A stretch of 62,376 nucleotides of DNA. Origin: Desulfobacterales bacterium (lineage in GTDB: Bacteria > Desulfobacterota > Desulfobacteria > Desulfobacterales > JALSRD01). Below are positions 8,635 through 20,461 of this stretch, one piece after another; positions within the stretch are counted from its first letter, which is position 1; each line of letters starts with the position of its first letter. The notes under the pieces were generated by a model. The model was not told where the DNA came from and did no database searches. It worked only from the letters and a program-made list of their open reading frames with translations. The position numbers and the translations under genes are program-made. The DNA lies in NCBI GenBank assembly GCA_026984935.1, contig JALSRD010000039.1, positions 1-62,376 of the forward strand, written 5' to 3'.

Positions 8635-11163
8635 ATGTTTTCCGGATTTTTGACTAAAGTTTTTGGAAGTAAAAACGAAAGAGAATTAAAAAGACTTCAA
8701 CCAATGGTTGAAGCAATAAACGCCCTGGAAAGCCGCATGCAGAAAAAGGGCGATGATGAGCTTGCGGCCATGACCGCCGAATTCAGGCAACGGCACGCCA
8801 ACGGCGAGAGCTTGGATGATCTGCTGCCCGAGGCCTTTGCTGTTGTGCGCGAAGCGTCGGTGCGGACCCTCAAGATGCGGCATTTCGACGTGCAGCTGGT
8901 CGGCGGCATGGTGCTGCACCAGGGCAAAATCGCGGAGATGAAGACCGGTGAGGGCAAGACCCTGGCGGCCACCCTGCCGGCTTATTTGAACGCGATTTCC
9001 GGTAAGGGCGTGCACATCGTGACGGTGAACGACTACCTGGCCAAGCGCGACACCGAATGGATGGGCAACATTTACCGCTTTCTTGGACTGTCAACGGACT
9101 GTATCGTCCACGGGCTCGATGACGAGGAGCGCAAGGCGGCTTACGGCGCCGACATCACGTACGGCACCAACAACGAGTTCGGCTTCGATTACCTGCGCGA
9201 CAACATGAAATTTGACGCCGAGTCGCTGGTGCAGCGTGAACTTAACTACGCCATTGTCGACGAAGTGGACTCCATCCTCATCGACGAAGCCCGGACCCCG
9301 CTGATCATTTCGGGACCCGCCGAGCAGTCCACCAGCCTGTACTATCAGGTCAACAGCATCATCCCGCGCCTGAAGGCCGAAGAGGACTACACCAAGGACG
9401 AAAAAACACGTACCGTGGTGCTCACCGAGGCCGGCGTGGCCAAGGCCGAGAAGATTCTCAAGGTCGAAAATCTCTACGACCCCAAGCATATCGACCTGCT
9501 GCACCACGTCAACCAGGCGCTGAAGGCCCACGTGCTGTTCAAGCGTGATGTGGATTACATCGTCAAGCACGGCGAGGTGGTCATCGTCGATGAGTTCACC
9601 GGCCGCCTGATGCCCGGGCGGCGGTACAGCGAGGGGCTCCACCAGGCCCTGGAAGCCAAGGAAAACGTTAAAATCGAGAACGAAAACCAGACCCTGGCCT
9701 CCATTACCTTCCAGAACTACTTTCGCATGTACAACAAACTGTCCGGCATGACGGGCACCGCCGACACAGAGGCGGCCGAGTTCAAGAAGATTTACGACCT
9801 GGACGTATGCGTCATCCCCACCAACCAGCCCATGATCCGCGAAGACCGCCCGGATGTCATCTATAAAACCCGGCGCGAAAAATTCGAGGCCGCCATGGAT
9901 GAGATCATCGCCTGCCACCGCAGGGGACAGCCGGTGCTGGTGGGTACGATTTCCATCGATGTTTCCGAAGACCTGAGCAAGAAACTAAAAAAGCGGGGTA
10001 TCCCGCATACGGTCTTAAATGCCAAAAATCACAGCAAGGAGGCCGAAATCATCGCCAATGCGGGCCAGAAGGGCGCGGTGACGATTTCGACCAACATGGC
10101 CGGCCGCGGAACGGATATCGTGTTGGGAGAAGGCGTCGCCGAACTGGGGGGATTGCACATTCTGGGGACCGAACGCCACGAGAGCCGGCGCATCGACAAC
10201 CAGCTGCGGGGACGCTCCGGCCGGCAGGGCGACCCCGGCTCTTCGCGTTTTTACCTGGCGCTGGAGGATGACCTGCTCAGAATTTTCGGTGGCGAGCGTA
10301 TTACCGGTATCATGGAAAAACTGGGCATGCGAGAGGGCGAGCCCATCGAGCACAACCTGATCAGCAAGGCCATTGAAAATGCCCAGCGCAAAGTTGAAGG
10401 CCACAACTTCGAAATCCGCAAGCAACTGCTGGAGTATGACGATGTCATGAACCAGCAGCGGGAGGTCATCTACCGCCAGCGGCGGGAAGCCTTGAGCGGT
10501 GCCTCACTGAAGGAGGCCATCGAGGACATGATCCGCGAAAAGGCCGAGGAAATTGCCGCCGAATATACTGACGAACGGGTGCCGGCCGAGGAATGGGATA
10601 TGAAGGCCATCAGCGATGCGGTCTTCGAACAGTTCAACTTCCGCCTCGGGGCTATCGATGCGCAGACCCTGGACGGCCTGACCCGTGAAGGCCTGGCCGA
10701 GATGATCTACGATGCGGCCCACGCCTTGTACGAGCAGAAAGAAGCCCTGGTGGGTGAAGCCGATTTCCGGGAACTGGAGCGGATGGTGATGCTGCAGACG
10801 GTGGACAGCCTCTGGAAGGATCATCTGCTCAGCATGGACCACCTCAAGGAGGGCATCGGCCTGCGCGGATATGCCCAGCAGGATCCGCTGATCGTCTACA
10901 AGAAGGAAGGCTTCGAGATGTTCCAGGGCATGATCTCGCGCATCAAGGAGCAGACCTTAGGCATCCTGTTCAGAATTCAGATCGCCGAACCCGAAAAAAT
11001 CCGGGAAATTCAGCGCCCCAAGCAGCAGAATCTCACGTTCTCCAGCGGTTCGGAGGAGGAACAGAAAAAAAGCCCCGTGCGGCGCAAAAGCAAGAAGGTC
11101 GGGCGCAACGACCCGTGCCCCTGCGGCAGCGGCAGGAAGTTCAAAAAATGCTGCGGCCGCTGA
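8635..11163 (+). CDS. secA: Preprotein translocase ATPase SecA
   Basis: The 842-aa SecA is the motor of the Sec export channel at the inner membrane. Seen in order: N-terminal '[15 protein letters not shown]', Walker A 'MKTGEGKT', '[16 protein letters not shown]' (Walker B), the preprotein cross-linking region, '[16 protein letters not shown]' and '[26 protein letters not shown]' in the second nucleotide-binding fold, a helical wing/scaffold, and a C-terminal SEC-C zinc finger '[13 protein letters not shown]'. Length matches the family. The start follows AAAGGAGCG. Confidence 0.98.
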   Translation: MFSGFLTKVFGSKNERELKRLQPMVEAINALESRMQKKGDDELAAMTAEFRQRHANGESLDDLLPEAFAVVREASVRTLKMRHFDVQLVGGMVLHQGKIAEMKTGEGKTLAATLPAYLNAISGKGVHIVTVNDYLAKRDTEWMGNIYRFLGLSTDCIVHGLDDEERKAAYGADITYGTNNEFGFDYLRDNMKFDAESLVQRELNYAIVDEVDSILIDEARTPLIISGPAEQSTSLYYQVNSIIPRLKAEEDYTKDEKTRTVVLTEAGVAKAEKILKVENLYDPKHIDLLHHVNQALKAHVLFKRDVDYIVKHGEVVIVDEFTGRLMPGRRYSEGLHQALEAKENVKIENENQTLASITFQNYFRMYNKLSGMTGTADTEAAEFKKIYDLDVCVIPTNQPMIREDRPDVIYKTRREKFEAAMDEIIACHRRGQPVLVGTISIDVSEDLSKKLKKRGIPHTVLNAKNHSKEAEIIANAGQKGAVTISTNMAGRGTDIVLGEGVAELGGLHILGTERHESRRIDNQLRGRSGRQGDPGSSRFYLALEDDLLRIFGGERITGIMEKLGMREGEPIEHNLISKAIENAQRKVEGHNFEIRKQLLEYDDVMNQQREVIYRQRREALSGASLKEAIEDMIREKAEEIAAEYTDERVPAEEWDMKAISDAVFEQFNFRLGAIDAQTLDGLTREGLAEMIYDAAHALYEQKEALVGEADFRELERMVMLQTVDSLWKDHLLSMDHLKEGIGLRGYAQQDPLIVYKKEGFEMFQGMISRIKEQTLGILFRIQIAEPEKIREIQRPKQQNLTFSSGSEEEQKKSPVRRKSKKVGRNDPCPCGSGRKFKKCCGR

Positions 11164-11276
11164 GCCTGTCGCGCAATTTAGACCAGGAGCTCTTTACAAG
11201 ATGCCCCGGCGATGATTATAATTGAATTGACCCACCGGGGATACGCGCGGTGATTTCTGTCTGTGAGGAAAAACCC

Positions 11277-11591
11277 ATGCCGGATACAGACCCTGCCGTC
11301 AAGGAGGACCTGGAAAGCGAGGCGCAGGATGAAACCACCGAACCGCCTCTGTACCGGGTGCTGCTGTTGAACGACGACTATACCACCATGGAATTCGTGG
11401 TGCAGGTCCTGATGACGGTGTTCAACAAATCTGTGGCCGAGGCCACGCGGATCATGCTGAGTGTCCACCACAGGGGGATCGGCGTGTGCGGCCTGTATCC
11501 ATACGAGGTCGCAGAGACCAAAGTGGAAACCGTGCACGCCCTGGCCCGTGAAAGAGGATACCCCCTGAAGTGTACCATGGAGCAGGAATAA
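11277..11591 (+). CDS. clpS: ClpS, N-degron adaptor of ClpA
   Basis: The 104-aa ClpS binds N-terminal destabilising residues and delivers substrates to ClpAP. Signatures include '[17 protein letters not shown]' (start of the binding pocket, NDD...TMEFV), '[14 protein letters not shown]' and '[15 protein letters not shown]'. The ATG at 11277 follows GAGGAAAA; an earlier in-frame GTG at 11250 lacks a site. The stop is 3 bp before clpA, so they are co-transcribed. Confidence 0.95.
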   Translation: MPDTDPAVKEDLESEAQDETTEPPLYRVLLLNDDYTTMEFVVQVLMTVFNKSVAEATRIMLSVHHRGIGVCGLYPYEVAETKVETVHALARERGYPLKCTMEQE

Positions 11592-11594
11592 AAA

Positions 11595-13838
<2,244 letters not shown>

Positions 13839-13850
13839 CCCCCTGACGCC

Positions 13851-14555
13851 ATGCCGGTTTTTCAGCTCTCCGAACGGCTGGCTTTTCCGCCGGCGCGGCT
13901 GGCCCGGGCAGACGGTCTGCTGGCCGTGGGCGGCGACTTGAGCCCGCAGCGCTTGTTGCTGGCCTACCGTATGGGGATTTTCCCCTGGTTTTTGCAGGAC
14001 GAACCCATTCTCTGGTGGTCCCCCGATCCGCGTCTGGTGCTTTTCCCGGACGAACTGCACGTTTCCAGAAGGTTGCGCCGCCTGATCAGACAGGCAAAAT
14101 TCCGCATTACCGCGGACCGTGCCTTCGAAGCCGTCATACGGGCCTGCGCCGAGACGCGGTTGGCAGAAGGGCAGGGTACGTGGATCGATACCCGCATGAT
14201 CGACGCTTACTGCAGGCTTGCGCAGATGGGTTACGCGCATTCCGTGGAGGCCTGGCTTGACGGTGGGCTGGCCGGCGGACTGTACGGAGTCCAGTTGGGC
14301 GGCTGTTTCTTCGGAGAGTCCATGTTCACACGCGTGAGCAATGCTTCCAAGGTCGCTTTTGTAAGCCTGGTGGCGTTTCTGGTGCAGCACCGGGTAACGC
14401 TCATCGACTGCCAGGTGACCACGCAGCACATGCTGGGCCTGGGTGCCCGCGAAATCCCGCGCGACCGTTTTCTGGAGCTGCTGGCGCATGCGGCACAGCA
14501 GCCGCCCGAAAGGGCCAGCTGGTATTTACCCGACAAGGTGGTGGGTCGGAAATGA
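13851..14555 (+). CDS. aat: Leucyl/phenylalanyl-tRNA-protein transferase
   Basis: The 234-aa Aat transfers Leu or Phe from tRNA to proteins with N-terminal Lys or Arg, creating N-degrons read by ClpS. Family motifs: 'GLLAVGGDLSPQRLLLAYRMGIFPWF', split here as 'LAVGGDLSP' and 'AYRMGIFPWF', 'WWSPDPRLVLFPDELH', 'TWIDTRMIDAYCRLAQMGYAHSVE' core 'GYAHSVE', 'GGLAGGLYGVQLGGCFFGES' core 'GCFFGESMF', and 'DCQVTTQHMLGLGAREI' core 'QVTTQHMLGLGA'. It completes a clpS-clpA-aat N-end-rule operon and overlaps the HIT gene by 4 bp (ATGA). Confidence 0.96.
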   Translation: MPVFQLSERLAFPPARLARADGLLAVGGDLSPQRLLLAYRMGIFPWFLQDEPILWWSPDPRLVLFPDELHVSRRLRRLIRQAKFRITADRAFEAVIRACAETRLAEGQGTWIDTRMIDAYCRLAQMGYAHSVEAWLDGGLAGGLYGVQLGGCFFGESMFTRVSNASKVAFVSLVAFLVQHRVTLIDCQVTTQHMLGLGAREIPRDRFLELLAHAAQQPPERASWYLPDKVVGRK

Positions 14556-14881
14556 CGGACAACTGCCTCTTTTGCCGTATCGCCAATGGCCGCAGCGATA
14601 CCGAATTTATCTATGAGACGCCGGAGATTGTGGTGTTTGACGACATCCACCCGCATGCGCCGGTGCACCTGTTGATCGTTCCGCGCAAACATGTTCGCAG
14701 CGTCAACGACATCGACGGCGGCGATATGCCGCTGGTCGCTGAAATGATCCGGGTGGCGCAGCGCATGGCGGCGCGGACCGGCGTGAAGCGATCCGGCTAC
14801 AAACTGCTGTTCAACGTCGAGCGCGGCGGGGGTCAGGTCATCTTCCACCTGCATCTGCACCTGATGGGCGGCTGGCGTTAA
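14552..14881 (+). CDS. HIT family (HinT-like) nucleotide phosphoramidase
   Basis: The 109-aa histidine-triad protein carries 'CLFCRI' near the N-terminus, 'HPHAPVHLLIVPRKH' and the triad 'HLHLHLMGG'. HinT-type enzymes hydrolyse AMP-lysine or adenosine phosphoramidates. Length and motifs match bacterial HinT. Start overlaps the aat stop, indicating translational coupling. Confidence 0.9.
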   Translation: MTDNCLFCRIANGRSDTEFIYETPEIVVFDDIHPHAPVHLLIVPRKHVRSVNDIDGGDMPLVAEMIRVAQRMAARTGVKRSGYKLLFNVERGGGQVIFHLHLHLMGGWR

Positions 14882-14958
14882 GCGGCGCAGGCCAGCCCGC
14901 AGGGAACAGTTTCCGTGGCTTTGAAGCTCTGAGGCCACCGGCCGCCCTTTGGCCGGCA

Positions 14959-15708
14959 CTAGGCGCGGTTGATCACCGCCGCCATGTAGCCGGCACCGAA
15001 GCCGTTGTCGATATTGACCACCGCCACGTTGGAGCTGCAGCTGTTGAGCATGGCGAAAAGCGCGGCCAGGCCGCCCAGGCTGGCACCATACCCGACACTG
15101 GTGGGAACCGCGATGACCGGACAGCCGACCATGCCGGCCACCACGCTGGGCAGGGCCCCTTCCATGCCGGCGACGACCACGATGACCGCCGCCTGGTGAA
15201 TGCGCCGGCGGTACTTCAAAAGGCGGTGAATTCCGGAAACGCCCACATCGAATATGCCTTCGGTCCGGTTTCCCATGACACGACAGGTGATCAGCGCCTC
15301 CTCGGCCACCGGAATGTCCGAGGTTCCGGCGGACAGAACCAGGACGGTTCCCCGGCCGGTGACGGGCGGTTTGCCCTTTTGCCAGACCAGCATGCGGGCC
15401 GTTTCGTGATAGACCGCCTGCGGGAACTGCTTCTGCAGGCGGGCGCCTTTGTCTGCATCGATGCGCGTAACCAGTACGACCTCCTCATGGCGCACCATTT
15501 TGTCCATGATGCCCGCGATCTGGGCGGCATTTTTTGACTGGCCGAAAATCACCTCCGGAAATCCCTTGCGCAGGCTGCGGTGATGGTCGATATGGGCGTA
15601 CTCGATATCTTCCACGTACAGATTCTGAAGCCGGGCAAGGGCATCGCCGACGGGTGTTTGGCCGGAAGCAACGGATTCAAGCAGTTCCTGCAGCATTGCT
15701 GGATGCAT
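14959..15708 (-). CDS. larB: LarB-like nickel-pincer cofactor carboxylase
   Basis: The 249-aa protein has a PurE/AIR-carboxylase-like C-terminal domain ('VLSAGTSDIPVAEEA', 'DVGVSGIHRLL', 'VVVAGMEGALPSVVAGM', 'PVIAVPTSVGYGAS') behind a LarB-type N-terminal half ('RKGFPEVIFGQSK'). LarB carboxylates and hydrolyses nicotinic acid adenine dinucleotide in nickel-pincer nucleotide synthesis. The other Lar genes (larC, larE, larA) are not nearby. The ATG at 15708 (MHPAMLQ) has GAGG about 12 bases upstream; the longer ORF start is not supported. Confidence 0.88.
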   Translation of the reverse strand: MHPAMLQELLESVASGQTPVGDALARLQNLYVEDIEYAHIDHHRSLRKGFPEVIFGQSKNAAQIAGIMDKMVRHEEVVLVTRIDADKGARLQKQFPQAVYHETARMLVWQKGKPPVTGRGTVLVLSAGTSDIPVAEEALITCRVMGNRTEGIFDVGVSGIHRLLKYRRRIHQAAVIVVVAGMEGALPSVVAGMVGCPVIAVPTSVGYGASLGGLAALFAMLNSCSSNVAVVNIDNGFGAGYMAAVINRA

Positions 15709-15904
15709 GTGACGTCGGTCCTCGCATGATTGGGTTTGGGGTCGGCGCGATGCGCGGTAAGCACCGTTAATTTGCAATCTACGCCCATGCTTAACGCCAA
15801 GTCAAGAATTCAGGCCGCGCTTGAGGCCGGAGCACCTTTGTGTTACAAGAAATCCACAGCGCCCGTCGTGCAGCCGCCTGAAGCATTGGTGCAGGGGATT
15901 TCTC

Positions 15905-17023
15905 ATGTCCGAGCGAAAGTACTGGTTTGTGCCTTTTTCCGGTGAAGGCTGGCAGGCATTTTTCGATGCCGGCGGGCATAGCCTGGTGTTTGGCGGACAA
16001 TCCGCCCGCAGAAGTGCTGACGTGCGGCCGGGAGACTACCTGCTCTGCGGCCTGATGGGGATCGCGCGCTTCGTCGGAGTGTTGAACGTACTCGACGTCA
16101 AGCGCGATGACCGCTTAGCCGATCTGCAGTCCGGCCGTTGCCGCCTGACCCTCAAACCCCTGATCCAGCTGACGGCCGAAACCGGTCTGCCGGCCGTTGA
16201 GCTGAAAAGCCGCCTGGGCTGTTTCCATGCGTCGGGACATCCCCACGGCTGGATGGAATGCTTCTGGCGCGCCTTTATTCCCTGGGCGGCACGAGACGGG
16301 GAAAAGGTCGTTGCCGCACTGCTGAAGGTCCGCCAACATCCGGTGAAACGCCCGCTGGGAGGTGGTGCCCTTTCAGCGCGCCCGCAGGCCTGCGACGCGG
16401 CCGGCCGCTTGGTGACCACAGTGCATGCGGGCGGTGCTTGCGTCGCTGCAGTGCCCTTTACCGCTGCCGGCGATCCCGGTCCTGTTGAGGGCCGGCAGCG
16501 CCTTGTCCAGGCGTTTTTCCTGAAACTCGGGCGTGCATTGGGTTTCGATACCTGGATACCCGCCCGGAACCGGCAGTGCAAAGTCGGCGGCCGGCCGCTG
16601 GGCATGTGGCCGGGAGTGCGGTCCGGCCTGCAGCTTGCGGTGCCCGGCATGGCGCGCCGCGTTCTTGAAAACATGGATGTGCTGTGGCTGGAGAACCGGC
16701 AGGCGCAGGCGGCGTTTGCCATCGAGGGCAATGGCACTGTCCTGGCGGCGCTGCAGGACATCGCCGACTTTCTGGTGCTGCAGCCCGACACGTGCATTCC
16801 TTTCTACCTGGTGGCGCCAGACGGACGTAGACCGGACGTCATCCGCCAGATCAACCGTGCGGCTTTTGCGCCGCTGCCGCTGCCGCCGGCGATTGCCTGC
16901 CGCTTTATCTCTTTTCGCGCCATCTACCGCACGATCTCCAGGCTCAGGGAAGAAATGCCGCGCCTGACGCCTACGATACTGCTCGAAATCTCCGAATCCT
17001 GTGAACCCGCAGAGGCGGTTTGA
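15905..17023 (+). CDS. EVE/PUA-like domain fused to restriction-nuclease-like domain
   Basis: The 372-aa protein has an N-terminal part (about 1-110) resembling EVE/PUA-like folds ('KYWFVPFSGEGWQAF', 'RPGDYLLCGLMGIARFVGVL'), which in known cases bind modified bases. The C-terminal part (about 205-345) matches the pattern of PD-(D/E)xK-like proteins: 'FDTWIPARN', 'ENMDVLWLENRQAQAAFAIE', 'FLVLQPDTCIPFYLVAPDGRR'. In relatives I remember the core reads FEVEHTT; here it reads FAIEGNG, so an acidic residue appears lost. Start at 15905 follows CAGGGGATT. Isolated gene with no methylase nearby. Function unproven; domain calls are from pattern memory. Confidence 0.55.
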   Translation: MSERKYWFVPFSGEGWQAFFDAGGHSLVFGGQSARRSADVRPGDYLLCGLMGIARFVGVLNVLDVKRDDRLADLQSGRCRLTLKPLIQLTAETGLPAVELKSRLGCFHASGHPHGWMECFWRAFIPWAARDGEKVVAALLKVRQHPVKRPLGGGALSARPQACDAAGRLVTTVHAGGACVAAVPFTAAGDPGPVEGRQRLVQAFFLKLGRALGFDTWIPARNRQCKVGGRPLGMWPGVRSGLQLAVPGMARRVLENMDVLWLENRQAQAAFAIEGNGTVLAALQDIADFLVLQPDTCIPFYLVAPDGRRPDVIRQINRAAFAPLPLPPAIACRFISFRAIYRTISRLREEMPRLTPTILLEISESCEPAEAV

Positions 17024-17042
17024 GCCTCAATGGCTTTTGGGC

Positions 17043-17070
17043 AAAAAAAGGCCGCTTACGCGAGACGGCC
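17043..17070 (-). terminator. Intrinsic terminator of the CDP-alcohol phosphatidyltransferase gene
   Basis: On the minus strand GGCCG TCTCGCGTAAG CGGCC is followed at once by seven T residues. It lies 17 bp after the stop of the minus-strand gene and sits between convergent genes. Confidence 0.8.
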
Positions 17071-17086
17071 ATGCGTACCGGAAGGG

Positions 17087-17701
17087 CTATTTGGGCAGCA
17101 GCCTGGCGCGTACGTACAAAATACGCTGGATTGCCGTGGCCAGTGTCAGCACGCAGAACAGAACCAGGCCGGTCCACAACAGGTAATCCTGTGCATCGGG
17201 AAACAGCGCCAGCAAAAGCGCCCACACAATCAGGTAGAGTGTGCGGAAGCCGCGCTCCATCAGGCCGATAGCAAGGACTTGACCCAGGCTTTCGGCGCGT
17301 GCCTTGGAGTAGCTGATCAGGAAGGTAAACAGGAGGGCGCAAAGCACCAGGATCGCGGATGAGGCGGCAGCATCCCGCCGCCAGAAACGTACCCAGAAGC
17401 CGAGCAGGTAGAAAAAATCGGAGAACCGGTCCAGTGTGGAATCGAAGAAAGCCCCGTAGGCGCTCTGCTTGCCGGCGCTCTTGGCCAGCAGCCCATCCGT
17501 GGTATCGGCCAGACCGGAAAGCCCGATGAAAATCATGCCCGCCAGGGGTGAGAAGTAAAACGCCAGCGGTGCACAGGCGGCAATGACGACGCCCAGCATG
17601 GTCAACTGGTTGGGCGACTTGACGTGGCGCTGTAAAAAGGGCAGCAGCCTGTTCAGAAGCCGGTAAAACCCGTTGGCGATGGGGGTGCTTCGCAGTGACA
17701 T
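17087..17701 (-). CDS. CDP-alcohol phosphatidyltransferase family membrane enzyme
   Basis: The 204-aa integral membrane protein has about five to six hydrophobic helices and the CDP-alcohol phosphotransferase motif at 'DGLLAKSAGKQSAYGAFFD' followed by STLD. The consensus is DGxxARx8Gx3Dx3D; here the Arg is Lys, with spacing intact. Family members make phospholipids by displacing CMP from a CDP-linked donor with an alcohol. The alcohol cannot be read from sequence; the protein resembles PgsA-like or archaetidylinositol-phosphate-synthase-like members. Confidence 0.82.
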   Translation of the reverse strand: MSLRSTPIANGFYRLLNRLLPFLQRHVKSPNQLTMLGVVIAACAPLAFYFSPLAGMIFIGLSGLADTTDGLLAKSAGKQSAYGAFFDSTLDRFSDFFYLLGFWVRFWRRDAAASSAILVLCALLFTFLISYSKARAESLGQVLAIGLMERGFRTLYLIVWALLLALFPDAQDYLLWTGLVLFCVLTLATAIQRILYVRARLLPK

Positions 17702-17822
17702 GGGGCCTCAGTGTGCACGCGGTTTAAAAGCAAAGCGCCGCTTTAAATTCGCAGCCGGCCGTCCGATGTTCAAGTTATAGGCCGCTGTTTTGCGCGCTGC
17801 GCAGGCATCCGAGCTAGGGCAT

Positions 17823-18767
17823 CTACTGCTTGATGTCCTGTTCCAGAAATTTTTTGGGCTGGCTGGATGTCCTGCCTTTTTGCGTGCGGGGTGCAGCTCC
17901 GGCGGGCGGACCGAAAGTGGACAGCAGGGATATCTGCCGCTGCAAGGCTGATATCTTCTCCTCGAGCCGGGCTGCCACGGCGCTCAATTCCTTTCGGCTC
18001 CGCAAAGCTTCAACCTGCATTTCGGTGCGCAGCATTTTGCGGTCCAGCTTGGCGTCCGCCAGGCGTTTGAGGCCTGCCTGCAGGGCTTCAATATTCCGAC
18101 GCACTTTGGCATTGGTCTGGCGGACGGCAGAGGCATCCCCAGAGGCCTTCTTGGCCGCCGCGGCCAGGCCGGCCGTCTGCTGCTGTATATGGCCGAGGCG
18201 TTTTTCGACGGCCGCCAGGCGGTCGAAAGCGGTTTTTTGAAGGCCTTTCAGGGCGCTGTCCAGCTGGTCCAGTTTTCGTGCAACGCCGCGCAATTCTTTT
18301 TTCATCTTTTCGAGTTCGGCCAGGCGCTTCTTCTGGCCGGCGACGACCGCCGACAGTTGCTTTAAGGATTTGCGGGTCTTTCCGATTCCGGCAGCCAGGG
18401 CGGCACGCGCCTTGCGGCTGGCGGATTTCTGTTTGTCCAGTGCTTCGGCCAGTTCGGCCTGCTTGACCGACAGGGAAGAGAAGCTCGATTCCAGGTCTTT
18501 GGACAAGTTTAAAACTTCCGCCGAACCGCTGTCCTGGGTCTGGCTGACCCTGCGCTTGATATCCAGGTATCCCAGCAGCACGATTACGATGAGCAATAGG
18601 GGCAAAAGCAGGGTGAAGACGTTCACGCGCCGGTTCAGGCGCCGGATATCCGCGCGGCCGATGTCCGGCTTCAAGACGCTTTCCTCCTGCAGGAGGATTT
18701 CTTCCTCTTCGGGAGGCGGTTCAGGGCCCAGCCTGAATTCGCGCGGGCGTGGCGGATGGTCGCTCAT
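17823..18767 (-). CDS. Single-pass membrane protein with long coiled coil
   Basis: The 314-aa protein starts with an acidic, proline-rich cytoplasmic tail ('PEPPPEEEEILLQEE'), one transmembrane helix (about 50-67, 'VFTLLLPLLLIVIVLLGYL'), then a Lys/Ala/Leu/Gln-rich coiled coil to about residue 285. I recognise no family. Its start is 6 bp after the guaA stop, so it is read from the guaA transcript. Likely a periplasmic-facing structural or scaffold protein, by inference. Confidence 0.7.
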   Translation of the reverse strand: MSDHPPRPREFRLGPEPPPEEEEILLQEESVLKPDIGRADIRRLNRRVNVFTLLLPLLLIVIVLLGYLDIKRRVSQTQDSGSAEVLNLSKDLESSFSSLSVKQAELAEALDKQKSASRKARAALAAGIGKTRKSLKQLSAVVAGQKKRLAELEKMKKELRGVARKLDQLDSALKGLQKTAFDRLAAVEKRLGHIQQQTAGLAAAAKKASGDASAVRQTNAKVRRNIEALQAGLKRLADAKLDRKMLRTEMQVEALRSRKELSAVAARLEEKISALQRQISLLSTFGPPAGAAPRTQKGRTSSQPKKFLEQDIKQ

Positions 18768-18773
18768 AGGCTG

Positions 18774-20303
18774 CTATTCCCACTCGATAGTGCCGGGGGG
18801 CTTAGAGCTGATGTCGTAGACGACCCGGTTGACACCCCGCACTTCGTTGATGATCCGGTTGGACAGGTGCGCCAGCAGCTTGTGCGGCAGGCGTGCCCAG
18901 TCGGCGGTCATGGCATCCTTGCTGGTCACCGCGCGGATGGCGACGATGTTTTCATAGGTGCGCTGGTCACCCATCACCCCCACACTTTTAAGTGGCAGCA
19001 GAACGGCAAAGGACTGCCAGAGCTTTCTGTAATAGCCGGCTTTACGGATCCCGTCGAGCAGTAGATCGTCTACCTGCCGCAGTACCGCCAGGCGCCGGCG
19101 GGTGATTTCACCGATGATCCGGATCGCCAGCCCCGGACCCGGGAACGGCTGGCGCCAGACCAGTTCGTCCGGCAGGCCGATGGCGGCGCCCAGTTTGCGG
19201 ACTTCGTCCTTGAACAGGTAGCGCAACGGTTCGATGAGTTTGAGCTTCATGCGCTTGGGCAGACCGCCGACGTTGTGGTGGGACTTGATCATCGCCGTGG
19301 GGCCTCCGAACGCCGATACCGATTCGATGACATCCGGGTAGAGGGTGCCCTGGGCCAGAAATTCCGCATCCTTGATTTTCCCGGCTTCGGCTTCGAAAAC
19401 CTGCATGAAAACGTGCCCGATGATTTTGCGCTTTTTCTCGGGATCGGAAACGCCTTTCAAAGCTTTCAGGAAGCGGCCCTGTGCCCGCACGAAACGGATG
19501 CGGATATCCAGGTGACGGGTCAACCGTTCGCGCAGTTTGGCGGCTTCGTCCAGACGCAGCAGGCCGTTGTCGACAAAGATGCAGGTCAGCTGCTTTCCGA
19601 TGGCGCGGTGGATCAAAAGCGCCGTAACCGAGGAATCCACGCCGCCGCTCAATCCCAGAATGACCTTTTTGCCGCCCACGGTGTGGCGGATTTCGGAAAC
19701 CGTATCGCGTGCAAAAGACTTCATGGTCCAGGACCGTTTGCAGCCGCACACGTCGAACAGGAAGCGCCGCAGCATTTTCATGCCCTGGGGCGTGTGGTGG
19801 ACTTCCGGGTGAAACTGCAGACCGAAGAGTTTCCGGCGGCTGCAGGACATGGCGGCCACCGGTGTGTTGGGAGTTACAGCCGTCACGGCAAAGTCCGGCG
19901 GAAGGCGGTCGATTACGTCGCCGTGGCTCATCCAGACCGTGGTGTGCTTGTCTACATCGGCAAACAGGCCGCGGCGGCGTTTGACCGTCAGTTGCGCAAA
20001 GCCGTACTCCCTCCGGCTGGCCCTGACCACCCGTCCACCCATGGCATGCACCATGAACTGCATGCCGTAACAGATGCCCAGTACCGGCACGCCCAGTGAA
20101 AAGATCGCCGGGTCGACCTTGGCACTCCCGTCATCATAGATGCTGGCCGGACCGCCGGAGAGGATGATGCCTTCCGGCTGCATGGCGACAATCTGATCCA
20201 GATTGACCGACGGCGGTTCGATCTGGCAGTAAACGCGGCATGCGCGTACGCGCCGGGCGATGAGCTGATTGTATTGTGAACCAAAATCGATGATCAGAAT
20301 CAT
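18774..20303 (-). CDS. guaA: GMP synthase (glutamine-hydrolysing)
   Basis: The 509-aa GuaA turns XMP to GMP using glutamine and ATP. The amidotransferase domain (1-190) shows '[19 protein letters not shown]' core '[13 protein letters not shown]', '[11 protein letters not shown]', the catalytic Cys in 'LGICYGMQF' and 'QFHPEVHHT'. The synthetase part has the PP-loop '[11 protein letters not shown]' and the C-terminal dimer domain ends '[13 protein letters not shown]'. The ATG at 20303 follows GGGGGAAGACCC. Confidence 0.97.
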   Translation of the reverse strand: MILIIDFGSQYNQLIARRVRACRVYCQIEPPSVNLDQIVAMQPEGIILSGGPASIYDDGSAKVDPAIFSLGVPVLGICYGMQFMVHAMGGRVVRASRREYGFAQLTVKRRRGLFADVDKHTTVWMSHGDVIDRLPPDFAVTAVTPNTPVAAMSCSRRKLFGLQFHPEVHHTPQGMKMLRRFLFDVCGCKRSWTMKSFARDTVSEIRHTVGGKKVILGLSGGVDSSVTALLIHRAIGKQLTCIFVDNGLLRLDEAAKLRERLTRHLDIRIRFVRAQGRFLKALKGVSDPEKKRKIIGHVFMQVFEAEAGKIKDAEFLAQGTLYPDVIESVSAFGGPTAMIKSHHNVGGLPKRMKLKLIEPLRYLFKDEVRKLGAAIGLPDELVWRQPFPGPGLAIRIIGEITRRRLAVLRQVDDLLLDGIRKAGYYRKLWQSFAVLLPLKSVGVMGDQRTYENIVAIRAVTSKDAMTADWARLPHKLLAHLSNRIINEVRGVNRVVYDISSKPPGTIEWE

Positions 20304-20378
20304 GGGTCTTCCCCCGGCCTGGCAACGTGGCGGTCGAAGTTCGCGCAACTTGGCGAAACGATTTGCGAAAGATGAATG

Positions 20379-20407
20379 AATATGGTAAACACGGCCGCAA
20401 ATGTCAA
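20379..20407 (-). promoter_or_regulatory. Putative guaA promoter
   Basis: On the minus strand TTGACA (20407-20402) and CATATT (20384-20379) are separated by 17 bp in the divergent region between guaA and the TrpF-like gene. The consensus -35 makes this a strong sigma70-type candidate. Confidence 0.6.
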
Positions 20408-20461
20408 CGCTAAATTTTTAGGTTCGCTTTTTCGACCGCACGGGGGCCGCCGGAAACCGCC

